DNA of 64,000 nt, taken from assembly GCA_964019055.1 (NCBI GenBank), contig OZ025217.1, forward strand, positions 4,131,617 through 4,195,616. Direction: 5' to 3'. Under the pieces are notes generated by a model. That model saw nothing but the letters and a program-made list of their open reading frames with translations. It was not told the origin of the DNA and did not search any database. The DNA is from Anthopleura xanthogrammica (lineage: Eukaryota; Cnidaria; Anthozoa; Actiniaria; Actiniidae). This document shows positions 46,873 through 58,180 of this stretch, in pieces (the stretch's first letter is position 1; every line of letters starts with the position of its first letter). The translations under genes and the position numbers were made by a program.

Positions 46873-47844
46873 TGTCGCTAAATATAATAAAATATAAAAC
46901 TTCAAATTCTTCACCCTAAGGAATAAGAACCTCTAGCGATACAAACCAGGTTTTACTACACTTTAGTTTATGTAAAATTACTTTATCTGGGATCGACAAA
47001 TCGTGGTCCAGCTTACGCAGCTCATACCTTTTATGAATAGGCTAGTTTAATATTCTTTAAATCTCAACGAGATTGGCTTGAATTTTGAAAAGAAAACCAA
47101 ATATTTTCACCGTGTTTTGATGCCAGCCATGTGGGAAATGCAATATAGCTAATGGGGAATACCGCTTACTCGTAGTAAGAGGACTAGGGAGAGTTTGGAC
47201 CATAACGTAAAGCAATTTCCATAGAAGCTCTTTTTAATTTTCTTATATTATAAGCTAAAATTCTTATAAAATCTTAAAATGATCAAAGTACTTCCACTAG
47301 AAAAAAAAGAGGAAGTATATTAAAGAGAAAAACAATGTAGACCTACAGTATTTGAGCCCGCATAACAACACAATACAGGGATCCCAATACAGCTTATAAC
47401 AGCCTATAATAACAGTCCACCTTATAAATATATTCATAGACGCTCTTAATGAATACATTCATGGTGGCTGTTATTATAGGCTGTTATTATAAGCTGTATT
47501 CATAGACGCTCTAGAACGCTACAATATGAATGGGCGATTCCTGTATTTAGGAAAACTGCGACAGAAAGACTTCGTTTGCGAATTTTTTTTGCATTAGAAA
47601 TTTTACTTGAATATTTTGAGGCTCGGTCAACTTCCTAGTTGAAGTTCTAGGATGTTAATAGCAAGCTAGTTTGACCGTAAACCATGTAATATTTAAACCG
47701 CCTTTCATGGGTTCCAGTCGGTGATTTTACTTCAGGTAACTTATGTTAGCGTTCAATTTTTCGAAGTTTTGAAAATATGTGCTGAAATATAGGTTCATCT
47801 TTAATATTAGCTTAATATATAATATTCAAGGTTCAATTTTGCCA
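46873..47844. promoter_or_regulatory. Divergent promoter region of ELP1 and LRRC28
   Basis: 972 bp separate the two start codons, which point away from each other, so both promoters and 5' UTRs must fit here. A fold-back element sits at about 47387-47499: ACAGCTTATAACAGCCTATA pairs with TATAGGCTGTTATTATAAGC. No TATA box is convincing on either side. Confidence 0.6.
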
Positions 47845-48122
47845 ATGAGCTTCTTCCTGGTATCTGGAGATGTTGAGGAGATCATACAGCAAGCCAAAAC
47901 AAAGTGCCACAAGAATTTGTATCTGAACTACCAACATCTTGTAGAGCTGCCTTCAGGATTACTGCAGCTAGACAAGGCTGAAAAACTATACTTGAAATAC
48001 AATATCTTGAAAAAACTGGTGAGGATTATTATTGGTTTTGTACTACCAGAAAATATATTTACCTTCTGCAAGAGGGAAGCTTGAGGAAGGTATATATATC
48101 TGGATCTTCATTTATGCACCTG

Positions 48123-48154
<32 letters not shown>

Positions 48155-51100
48155 TGAGTAATTTCAAGATATACTCTGATGAGAGTATATTTTGTAGCTC
48201 TTATTAACCAAATATGAGGTCTGTAGGAGGGCATAGTTAACATAGAGGGGTGTCCTTAAGGGGGTCCTAGGGTGACCATGACCCCCCCTGAAAAAAATAA
48301 GTAATAAATAATTTTAAAATGTGGCTGTAGCAATAAACAATGATGGGATCTGATAATAATTATGATGTTCTGAAGAAAATCCTGAACAGCCTTTCTTTTT
48401 TCTTCTTTTTTCTTTTTTTGGTTTGGCATTTGGGAGGGGACAAACAATTGAAAATGATTTTTTTTTTCAGATTTGTGATTAAAAAGGCTTTTAGCTTGCT
48501 CTCGGTTTGTTCTTTCATCATACTGCCGCTAAGGAATGTAGACATGACCGTTGATGTTTGTGGGCGTGACAATGGCATGTTTTTTTCTTGCATTTCCACA
48601 GTTCGGTGGTTTCCGTAGTATGCATGTTTTGGTTAATCTTTTTTGCATGAAAAAATAATGCGTGATTTGACATGATTCCTAAATTCCCATACATTTAAAA
48701 TCACGTACCATTCTTTTCTTTTATCTTCATATAGCCATCAGATATTTACAGACTTGAGAGTTTAGTGGAACTGTAAGTAAAAAAAAACTATTAAGGTAAA
48801 GGGAGTTAAATTACTTATTAAATTAATGATTTCAAGGGCTGGGTGCAAGCTGTTGCCTAGAAAGGCATCACATACTGTATATAGCTTCCTTTTTTAGGTT
48901 TTATCTTATATTCTTTATTCTTCTTATTTTTTTATAGTGACAAAGAGGGATGGCTAGCCACTCTCAGCCAGGATCCACCTTCGATTGATATCTTGACAAA
49001 TTTTCCTTTTTCTTTATAGTTATCTTCATTCCAATCACCTTCAAGAATTACCAGAGGGTAAGCAAGCCTTTTAAATTGAATATACCGGTACCATAGACCT
49101 CTTCCAAACTTACTCAAATAACCAAGCAGTGCCAGCTTGAAGTTGAGGTGGATATTAATAATTTGTGGTGGATATTTTTTGGGACTGCACAATTTACCCT
49201 CTTCAAACCCTCGACCCCACCCCTTTGACATTCCAATCCCCCTCTGTGAGGTAGCTGGCCTGTGTATTTTCTGGAAATACATAGCAAACATTTCTCTTGA
49301 CCCTCTCCATGCCTTGGACATTCCAATTACTCTCTGTGGGTTATAATTAGGTATGAATATTTTCTGCAACTGCAAAAAGGATGATTTTAAGTTCGGTTTT
49401 TATTTCAGAAATAGGCTATCTTCCCAGCCTCAAGTCTTTGAATGTCTCAAACAACTTCCTGACTGCCATTCCAGCAACTACAGGCCAACTGAAGAAGCTT
49501 GAATGCCTATATCTAGCAAACAACCAACTCTCTTTTCTTTGTGAAAGTAAGTTTTGTTCAAAGTATCATGGTGCATTTTAGTTTACTCTTGGTGGTGATG
49601 GTACCTGCATGAGAAAACATTTTGAAAAGGCCTTGTACTCGTATCATGGTTCCAGCATTACCATTCTTGAACTCTTCAAGGAGTAATTATAACTACTACG
49701 ATGAAAAATTTCAAATTCTTTGGGATAAACTAGTAAGAACGTACCCATATATTTTTTCAATTGCGAGTTAATTTTAGCATTCTCTCTTTTCATAGGTTTA
49801 GGGAATCTCTGCTCGTTAAGGGTTCTCAATGTAATGAATAATAAGTTAACAGGGTTGCCATGGCAACTGTGCTACTGTCGCAAGCTGGAGAATCTCTCTT
49901 TTGATAATAACCAAATTGAGAGGATTCCAAGACAGCTGATGAACCTGGAACATCTGAAAGAAATCTCAGGAAGTAATAACAGGCTAGTGTCACTTCCACA
50001 AGGTACATATATGCAATATTGGCAGTTTTTGTCCATATCCACTCTTCAGATACTGTAGCTGTACTCTATACTAGCTCAGCTGGGAAGACATCATCTTTTT
50101 ATCCCCTTTTTACCACTCTGTCTGTCTCTTCCTCTCTCCCTTCCCATCCCTCTTCACCCCCTTCCCTGTTCATCCCTCCCTCCCCTCCATCCTCGTTCAT
50201 TCCTCTCTCCCTGCCCTGTTCACCCTCGTTTTTTTCCTCCTATCTTTTTCCTTCTGCCCTTGATTCAGTCAAACCCGGGTTATTTTGGTGAAATTAAGGC
50301 AAGCACTTTCACTGTTATGCCACCCATGCTTCGCCCTGTGCATTCCCTAATGATTTGGTCATATAGTCAGCTAAACTAGACAAGTACTTTTTCTTGTCCA
50401 GATTTAGACCATCTGTTATCACTGGAATCACTTGTTCTGGATTCAAATGTCAACTTGTGTGCCTTGCCTGGAACATTACTAAAAATACCATACCTATCTA
50501 CCCTTGGTATTATTAACAGGTATGGGTCTACCTTTATCTATGCTTTTAGCTGTTCATTTAACCATCAATATTCATTCATTCATTCATTCATTCATCCATC
50601 CATCCATTCTTCCTTCCATCAATCCATCCGCCCATATGTCTATCCATCCCATCTGCCCATCCATCCATCCATCCATCCATCCATCCATCCATCCATCCAC
50701 CCACCCATATGTCTATCCATCCCATCTGCCCATCCATCCATCCATCCATCCATCCATCCATCCATCCATCCATCCATCCATCCATTCTCCCATCCATCCA
50801 TCAATACTCCCATCCATCCATCCATCCACCCATATGTCTATCCATCCCATCTGCCCATCTATCTATCCATCCATCCATCCATCCATTCTCCCATCTATCC
50901 ATCCATCCATTCTCCCATCCACCCATCCATTCATCCATCCATCCATCCATCCACCCATATGTCTATCCATCCCATCTGCCCATCCATCCATCCATCCATT
51001 CTCCCATCCACCCATCCATTCTCCCATCTATCCATCCTTCCATCCATCCTCCCATCCATTCTCCCATCCATCTTTCCTCCCATCAATTCTCCAATCCACC

Positions 51101-51182
51101 AACCCACTAACTTGGTGTGGAAGTATCATATCATTTGGTTGTCTTTCACAACTATAATTTTCAAAAATTATTAATAATAGCT

Positions 51183-51237
<55 letters not shown>

Positions 51238-53052
51238 CCAGCCGTGACCAGATTACCAATAAAAAGACCAAAGGTAATATACAATATTAATAAATGAAGT
51301 TGGAATTTCATTATCAAAGATACCATATATGATGTAATGGTATACAGCTGAGTACTATTCATGATGTGAAAAACCTCTGATTTCCATAATCACTTCGGTT
51401 GAAACCTCGCAAAGGTTGAATGTTGATCCAGTGCACTTCTAATATTTTAGTACTGTCTTGCTGTACTCCCTCCCCTGACCTGCGTTTGCTCTCCTTGGTT
51501 TTCTTTATTCCCCACTCTCCCCTCCCTGTTTTTGGTTCTTTGGAGAGCTTTGTCAGATTTGCCTCTAACTCTTGAGTATTACAGGAATACAGTGGGACTT
51601 AAGACGTTCGTTTCTTCAACCAATAATGATTAAATTTACAAATCTTTCTGGCTCATCTTGAAGAAAACAAATATGTACCCAAAAGCTTGGTAGCTAAAGC
51701 ATAATTGGTTGAAGAAACAAATGGGTTTAATTAGTTCAATGCCAAACAATGTAATTATAAATTTGGTAGTAGGACTGCCATGAATAGAACACTATATTAG
51801 TGCTAGTATGTTATATACTTTGTTACAATAGGTGCCAACCCACTTGGTTACTTTCATGGAGTACAGGTTTTTGGTAATCCTGACAAAAACATTCTTCCAC
51901 TTGTTGAGCTTTCATTGAGAGCAACATATCAGCTTGGTAAGTGGAATTTATTTACAGTAGTCAGTTCATCCATCCATCTCTCCCTCCATCCATCCATCCA
52001 TCCACCTATCCCTCCCTCCATCCATCCACCTATCCCTCCTTCCATCCACCTATCCCTCCTTCCATGCACCTATCCCTCTATCCATTCCTCCCTTCTTCCC
52101 TCCCTCCTTACTTCCATCCATCCACCTATCCCTCCTTCCATCCATCCATCCATCCACCTATCCCTCCCTCCATCCATCCACCTATCCCTCCTTCCATCCA
52201 CCTATCCCTCCTTCCATCCACCTATCCCTCTATCCATTCCTCCCTTCTTCCCTCCCTCCTTACTTCCATCCATCCACCTATCCCTCCTTCCATCCACCTA
52301 TCCCTTCATCCATCCCTCCCTTCTTCCTTCCCTCCTTCCCTCTATCCATCAATCTATCTATCCATCCATCCACCTATCCCTCCTTCCATCCACCTATCCC
52401 TCTATCCATTCCTCCCTTCTTCCCTCCCTCCTTACCTCCATCCATCCACCTATCCCTCCTTCCATCCACCTATCCCTCCATCCATTCCTCCCTTCTTCCC
52501 TCCCTCCTTACCTCCATCCATCCACCTATCCCTCCTTCCATCCACCTATCCCTGAATCCATTCCTCCCTTCTTCCTTCCCTCCATCCATCAATCTATCTA
52601 TCCATCCATCTATCCCTCCTTCTCTCCATCCATGCATTCATCTATTGGTCTCCCTCAATTCAACCAACCTCACACCCACCAAAGGCTGGCTGTCTGTCTG
52701 TCTGTCTGTCTGTCAGTCCGTCATCAGTCAAGTCGACAATTTCTTCCATTCATTTTGTTAACTATTTTATCCCATTTTGTTTCCAGTTCAATCACGTTCT
52801 CTTCCAACACTTCCATTCCCGTTGCCAGGTAACTTCGACTATCTCCTCCAAACACCAGTAGGTCACTGCTTTAAATGTGGACAACCTTTCTTCCTTGCTG
52901 TCTTTCTCTTTTCAACTGACGCTAAAACTGCGATCAATATTGCTGAACAATTCACCCTTCCCAGTCTCAGTGGTATAGAAAACGTCCACCTCGACTTCAT
53001 TTTCGCTTTGTGCTCTCTAAAATGTTTTATAGATATCAAAAAATTATCGTAA
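47845..53052 (+). CDS. LRRC28: Leucine-rich repeat-containing protein 28, complete
   Basis: Nine exons, 47845-48018, 48735-48772, 49020-49057, 49409-49546, 49796-50002, 50402-50519, 51242-51273, 51832-51936 and 52787-53052, join in phase and encode 371 residues, near the ~367 of vertebrate LRRC28. The N-terminal [11 protein letters not shown] is followed by about seven LRRs ([52 protein letters not shown]). The C-terminal part has [13 protein letters not shown], then GHCFKCG and ALCSLKC, two Cys pairs that could bind zinc as in the vertebrate protein. The function of LRRC28 is poorly known; the LRR solenoid suggests a protein-binding role. It is head-to-head with ELP1. Introns carry (ATCC)n, (CTTT)n and (TCCC)n arrays that create large false ORFs. 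Confidence 0.94.
50573..51110. repeat. (ATCC)n array in LRRC28 intron
   Basis: About 540 bp of ATCC units with scattered variants, including a higher-order unit containing CCCATATGTCTATCCATCCC that recurs four times. Open in several frames (Ile-His-Pro-Ser and Met-Asp-Gly-Trp repeats), which is an artefact of the repeat. Confidence 0.97.
51183..51238. repeat. (CTTT)n array at a splice acceptor
   Basis: About 14 TTTC units running directly into the CTCCAG acceptor of the LRRC28 exon 51242-51273, so the polypyrimidine tract of that exon is a microsatellite. Confidence 0.95.
51960..52715. repeat. (TCCC/TCCA)n array with higher-order units, then (TGTC)n
   Basis: An ~680-bp array of TCCA, TCCC and CTTCC words. 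A ~55-bp unit containing CCACCTATCCCTCCTTCCAT recurs several times. (TGTC)n follows at 52691-52715. It lies in the last LRRC28 intron. Confidence 0.95.
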
Positions 53053-54484
53053 GTCTATCCCCACCCCTCACTGCCACAGTCAAAGCCATCGATAATCTGA
53101 AAAAAATACTTTGGCCACGGCTAATTCACAGATCGAATTGGAATTTACTGTGTTGGGTTTTGCGGAGGGAGGAAAATTGGATGTGTACGTGCGGTAAGTC
53201 AGTACCGTACGTTTCCCACTTATTGGAATCATCGCGGATTTTTGTATGAGTGGGAAACGATACGGAAAATTCGTACACGCACTACAGCCGTACTGAATTT
53301 TTCCGTGTCACCCCAAAAACCTTGAGAAGCAATTTCAGTAGAGTGGTTTTCGTACGAGTGGGAAAGGATGCGGAAAATTCGTAGTCTTACAGCAGCTGTA
53401 CCGTTTCTTACTGTAGCGTAACTACGCGTTGTGATAATTTAATTGGAAGACAGTGGAAAGCTGTATAGACTCCTTGCAGCACGTCGGAATGCAGCTCAAT
53501 TTGGAGGGCAAAACAATAAGTTCCAATTCTCGGGAGATTCAAATGATTTTGTTTTTTCCTTCAAATTGAGCTGCTCTGGCGTCACGTGAAAGGGGTCTAT
53601 ACCGTGTTTCCCACTCATGATCAAATCACTCGGCATGTCGTACCTTATATTCCCTCCTTCCACTAAACATTTCTTCAAACCTTTTATTTAGTTCTTCGCT
53701 CGGCTGGTTTTTGTGCAATTCACGGTCTGTTAAAAAACTTAGGTAAATAGAAATCCAATTTCGGCCAATAAATGTAATCAAAATATAATAATGAAATCTT
53801 TTTAATGTCTATATTAAATTTTCGAACCTCATTTTTCACCTATTAGACACATATTCTGTATAATTTAATTAACTTAACATTTAATTTAACTCACATATTA
53901 ATATAATCAAGTTCTTCAATTTTGTGTACACACTTTCGTGATGATCTCGGCTGAGTAATATACATGTCTGATGACCAAAGAGTTATTCAGATAATGTTTG
54001 TATTGTTAATCTTCATAAACAGTCTTGTGGCGCTGGTCAAGTGTGATAGTTTCTGTACTGTTCGTGAAAAATGCTGTTCTGTTACGATTTACGAGATAGT
54101 AAACATTGAAAAAAGCCTAAATTTGATAATATTCCCTAATATTCTAGCGTTTTTATAGTCGTTTTATTCATTGTGAGGAAATCATGATGCAGTTAATCGA
54201 GCAGATCAAAATAGTGTGTATTTTTAGCGAAGAATATGAAGGTCACGAATCGCACAATCCAACAATGTCGACCACAAGCTGTGAAATAAAAAATAACTTG
54301 CTGTTGTTTGAAGACTGGCTTTGTGATACAAACTCCTCAGACTCTTGTCTTGCCTCTGTCGTTTCCTCTCTACTCGGTTTCTTGGTTCTTTCTTTCTCTT
54401 TGACAGATTTTCAGGCTGAGCCAGACGTCTTCGGCTAGAGTGAGCTAATATTGTGAGCTTATATTCAATTGTGTTAGGAAAATT
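53053..54484. other. Intergenic DNA downstream of LRRC28
   Basis: No gene is seen. It holds the LRRC28 3' UTR, GTACGTGCGGTAAGTCAGTA-type repeats (53190-53420) that resemble sequence at 39745-40040, and the ATAGACC-family element at 53465-53600. Confidence 0.6.
53465..53600. mobile_element. ATAGACC-family fold-back element, AATTGAGCTGC type, copy B
   Basis: Starts ATAGACTCCTTGCAGCACG and ends CACGTGAAAGGGGTCTAT. Inner arms are GCAGCTCAATTTGGAGGG and CCTTCAAATTGAGCTGC, as in the copy at 34526-34660. Confidence 0.85.
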
Positions 54485-54814
54485 CTACCACAGGAACGCG
54501 TTATATCTATTCTTGAGCCAGTTCGAGAAGTTTTCTCCTTCCTTGATTTGATTTAAAAACATTCTTGAAGGCAACCCGTAGATTCCAGTCATTGTCACTC
54601 CAGTCGTCCTTTGGCAATTCCCACATTTGACAAGTTTTCCTTCGCTGTTGAAGAACCGCTCTAGACAGATTGTACAAAATACATGAGCACATTGAAGAAC
54701 TTTGAGATTCCTATGAGTCGAGCACTCCGCACATCGTAAAGTTTCGATATCTTCTCCTTCTTGTGATGAGGCTTCGCCAATGCTTGATGTAGAGTTTGAG
54801 CTCCCTGCGTCCAT
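54485..54814 (-). CDS. Single-exon RING-only protein, TRIM-like
   Basis: 109 residues on the minus strand. A complete C3HC4 RING finger is present: C28, C31, C42, H44, C47, C50, C64 and C67. The sequence after the RING (IYGLPSRMFLNQI) matches the linker that follows the RING in TRIM ubiquitin ligases, but the protein then stops, with no B-box, coiled coil or C-terminal domain. By family it would be an E3 ligase module. Whether it is a real short gene, the first exon of a longer one (no good donor is obvious before the stop), or a broken TRIM copy is open. The preceding sequence is Ser-rich and acidic. Confidence 0.65.
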   Translation of the reverse strand: MDAGSSNSTSSIGEASSQEGEDIETLRCAECSTHRNLKVLQCAHVFCTICLERFFNSEGKLVKCGNCQRTTGVTMTGIYGLPSRMFLNQIKEGENFSNWLKNRYNAFLW

Positions 54815-55985
54815 GTTTTGAGCTTAGAACAGCGCTTTCTTCTTCTACGTTATGAAGCGATATCTTAATCATACAGCGATGGCTGAATGAGCATTGATCA
54901 TTCCAACGAGGATGTGAAAATATGCCACAGGTTAAGTTACGTATGCGTCACCAACTCTTTTAGACTTTGTTGTCAATATAGGATAATATCCTAAGTATAA
55001 AGGTCATCGTTTAACCGCATTTACAGCAGCTAAAATACATTGAGGGGATATGAAAGGTTAAGTTATAGCACACGTCATTACTGACCCCACTTTCAGTGTA
55101 ATTTAGAACCATAATAGGAAACGTCTGAGAATAGACTTACACTCTTCCCTCAGCCCTTTCTTCTAAATTAACACAATACCGCTTTGTTCTGTGATCAGAA
55201 GTGTTATTTATTCTTTCATTTCAGTGTTAAAATATTCACAAATACCAAAGGTGCACAACTTAACGTCGATGTTATCGCGGGACGATTTGCAACGATGTTT
55301 TCTCGCTCTATATGGCCCGTTGATTTTGAAGGCCCGTTTATACGGACGCGGTTTCATTTCAAACCGTGTTATTTTCTACTCGTTTACGCCTTGTGTTTAC
55401 ACGACTTCCATTGAATCAGTGTAATGAAACCGTAATGAAAACGCTGTCTAAGACTAACACTTCATACCGTTCTAGGCGTAACGCTCTGACATAACGCTCT
55501 GTCCTTTGTTCCTAATCAACAACATTTCATTGATTAAACAGTCGAGCTTGTCCTTGCAGGATTAGACCAAGTCTAAACACACAATCAGACTCCATACGTG
55601 CAAAAATATTTGTTTAATAATTTGTCACGCGCATTGATCCCAAGAGGATAATTCATCTCAATGTAATATTCAAATTTATCGAATAAACAGCTCACTTGAA
55701 AATGATGTCAGCGACATCGAAACGTCGTGAAATAAGCGTTCTGCATGTCTTATATTATCAAAATATTCACATACCAATGGTAAAGTAAAGAATGCACAAC
55801 TTCTATAATACAAACACTTTGAGATCCCATGGACCTTCACTGCATGGAACACATGAATATTGTACAAAAATCGTGGTTAACCCTGAGCAACAGAGAACTC
55901 GAAATACATAACAACCATAGACTATATCGACTATTGTGCCGTATCCGTCCAACAATAATCTGATAAAGATTTATGATATATATAT
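54815..55985. other. Intergenic DNA, no gene recognised
   Basis: Nothing coding is supported. Around 55690-55730 the plus strand reads ATGATGTCAGCGACATCGAAACG, with a short stem followed by GAAA, like the ends of Penelope-type elements; the remnant is too short to classify. Confidence 0.5.
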
Positions 55986-55988
55986 ACT

Positions 55989-56146
55989 GGTTATACAATG
56001 GTTTCGAGTGGCATACCATGGAATATCCCACGAGTCACTTGTAGTTTCTAGTATACACACAAGCCTTTAGGCGAGTGTGTATACAAAGAAAATACAAGTG
56101 ATGAGTGGGATATCCACGGTGCTCCACGAGAAACCATTGCATAACC
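55989..56146. mobile_element. Fold-back element with GGTTATACAATGGTTTC core, copy 2
   Basis: Runs GGTTATACAATGGTTTCGAG to AAACCATTGCATAACC and includes CACAAGCCTTTAGGCGAGTG. Homology with 44647-44804 continues on the right into GATGGGAAGGAAGAGTG and TTTTCTATGGTGTGGGATAA. Confidence 0.8.
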
Positions 56147-56315
56147 ATTTTATCCCACGCCATTGAAAATACAATGGCGTAGATTGAACATGCAGTGCAT
56201 GATGGGAAGGAAGAGTGAAATACCAACGAATATACAATGGCTTTTCTGCTTTCTAATTGGCTGTATTTTCTATGGTGTGGGATAAATATATATAGCGCCC
56301 TTTTTATATGGATAC

Positions 56316-56624
56316 ACTCAAAGCATTAAATTCAAAATTCTGGTCCTGACCTTTAAAGTCCTCAACAACACTGGTCCTGTTTATCTTCAAGAGCTGATCT
56401 CCCATTACAAACCGTCTCGACCTCTAAGATCCGACCAGAAGTTCCTGCTCAGCGTACCCTGTTATAAGCTGAAGACCTATGGTGGACGAGCCTTCTCTGT
56501 TGTGGGTCCTGAACTTTGGAACAAGATCCCAGTAGACATTAAAGGACTAAAAAGCATTGAAACATTTAAAAAAGGCATCAAATCCTTACTTTTTCGTGAT
56601 GCATTTGAAAAGATCGGAAAATAA
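56316..56624 (+). mobile_element. 3' end of a CR1/jockey-like LINE
   Basis: An open frame of about 100 residues ends at TAA 56622-56624. It has the C-terminal signature of LINE ORF2: FKVLNNTGPVYLQELI, RPLRSDQKFLL, YGGRAFSVVGPELWNKIP and FKKGIKSLLF. A short 3' UTR (GCGCTATATAAATGTATT) and an ATT-type tail follow to about 56700. The copy is strongly 5' truncated but the visible frame is intact. Confidence 0.88.
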
Positions 56625-56849
56625 GAACCATTTATACTGCATACAGCGCCATCGAACTGCTGGAAATAGCGCTATATAAATGTATTATATTATTATTATT
56701 AAAGCCGGACACTTTACAATACTGAGAGGTGGTTAGTATGAGGTGTAGGCACTAAGGATGATCACCGCCAAGTTTTCTTTATTTCCTCAGTGCATGCCCG
56801 GTAGTTCTTTTACGTCCCTCCGATATTGGTTAGTAATGAAGCGTGGTAT

Positions 56850-57483
56850 ATGTTTGTGCTTCGTAGTGGAATAGAGCCAAACAGCTCCATAAATGATGAC
56901 GGACTGACATTAAAAGTGATCTGTGAAGACAAGGTTCTAATTGTGGCTGTAAAACAAGTCATTTCTTGTTGTTTGTTTGTGGTTCATGGTAGGGTACAGC
57001 CATACAGCTCCATAAATGATGGCTAACATCAGGTGATCTGTGAAGACAAGGTTCTAATTGTGGCTGTAAAACAAGACATTTCTTGGTGTCTGTTTGTGCT
57101 TCATGGTGGGGTACAGCCATACAGCTCCATAAATGATGCGGGCTGACATCAGGTGATCTGTGAAGACAAGGTTCTAATTGTAACTGTAAAACAAGACATT
57201 TCTTGATGTCTGTTTGTGCTTCATGGTGGGGTACAGCCATACAGCTCCATAAATGATGGCTGACATCAGGTGATCTGTGAAGACAAGGTTTTAATTGTGG
57301 CTGTAAAACAAGGCATTTCTTGGTGTTTGTTTGTGCTTCTTGATGGGTACAGCCATACAGCTCCATAAATGATGGTTTATATCAGGTCATCAATGAAGAC
57401 AAGGTTCTAATTATGGCTGTAAAACAAGACATTTCTTGGTGTTTGTTTGTGCTTCATGGTGGGGTACAGCCATACAGCTCCAT
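56850..57483. repeat. ~117-bp tandem repeat, about five units
   Basis: TACAGCTCCATAAATGATG recurs near 56880, 57003, 57120, 57240, 57356 and, partly, 57473, giving a period of 116-123. The unit also has GTGATCTGTGAAGACAAGG and TAAAACAAGACATTTCTTGG. Units are 85-95% alike by eye. It begins just after a fragment of the SINE family seen at 30675-31008 and ends about 10 bp before the exon-like ORF at 57495. Confidence 0.9.
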
Positions 57484-57494
57484 TCTCATTACAG

Positions 57495-57612
57495 GCCAGT
57501 CATTCCACTTCTGTACAATAACACGAATGTATCGAGCAATGATCGGTATCTCGAGCTTGTTGGTCACCACTGTGTCTCTATTAAAGTTTCCAGGAAATTT
57601 CTAAATCCAAAG
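57495..57612 (+). CDS. Orphan exon-like ORF
   Basis: The sequence between acceptor TCTCATTACAG and donor CAAAG/GTAAAA is open in one frame: PVIPLLYNNTNVSSNDRYLE, then LVGHHCVSIKVSRKFLNPK. It has coding-like composition, entry phase 2 and exit phase 0. No partner exon is found on either side; upstream is a tandem repeat and downstream is repeat-rich. I do not recognise the family. It may be one exon of a gene with long introns or a relic. Confidence 0.35.
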
Positions 57613-58059
57613 GTAAAACTCGTTTAGCATAAAATTATTATGAACCGGCTTATAAGTATCGTCTCACATTGATGACTCGACGTGAAAAAGATGGCGCGAG
57701 CACGTTTTCAAAACGGTTTCTAGTGCGAGCGCTGACCTCATTGGCGTCTCTGCCTGTAAAACGTCAGTTGGTGCTTTTTCACGTCCTAGAGAGAACGGCA
57801 TCGCCAAGGAGGACGGCGCGCACACGAAAAATGAACATCATGCGTTGTTATGAAACTGTTGTATGAAGTTAGAAAGAGATGACATACCGGGCCTTCTAGA
57901 TATTTTGTGTGTTAACTCTCCCTATATAGTGCCCCCTCGAACACAGTATTTCAAGGACAAATAGTTAAAAATTCATATATTCGCGAGCTGTGACGCGAAA
58001 ACGAACACGTTGACCTATCTTTTAAATTTCAGTAAATTCCGTTTTCGAGATATTCTGAT

Positions 58060-58112
58060 GATGGTGATGATAATGATGATGATGATGATGATGACGACGA
58101 CGACGATGATGG

Positions 58113-58179
<67 letters not shown>

Positions 58180-58180
58180 A
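58060..58180. repeat. (GAT)n microsatellite
   Basis: About 40 GAT units with GAC and GGT variants. Open as poly-Met/Asp or, on the other strand, poly-His, with no support as coding sequence. Confidence 0.97.

Noticed and set aside
50455..51174. ORF of 239 residues rich in Ile-His-Pro-Ser
   Set aside because: Generated by the (ATCC)n array in an LRRC28 intron. Only the first ~22 residues, [17 protein letters not shown] and neighbours, are real exon sequence.
51915..52832. ORF of 305 residues rich in Pro, Ser, Ile
   Set aside because: Microsatellite artefact between two LRRC28 exons; its first residues are the end of exon 51832-51936.
57669..57866. 65-residue Arg-rich ORF
   Set aside because: No splice context, no recognisable motif, and it lies in repeat-rich DNA.
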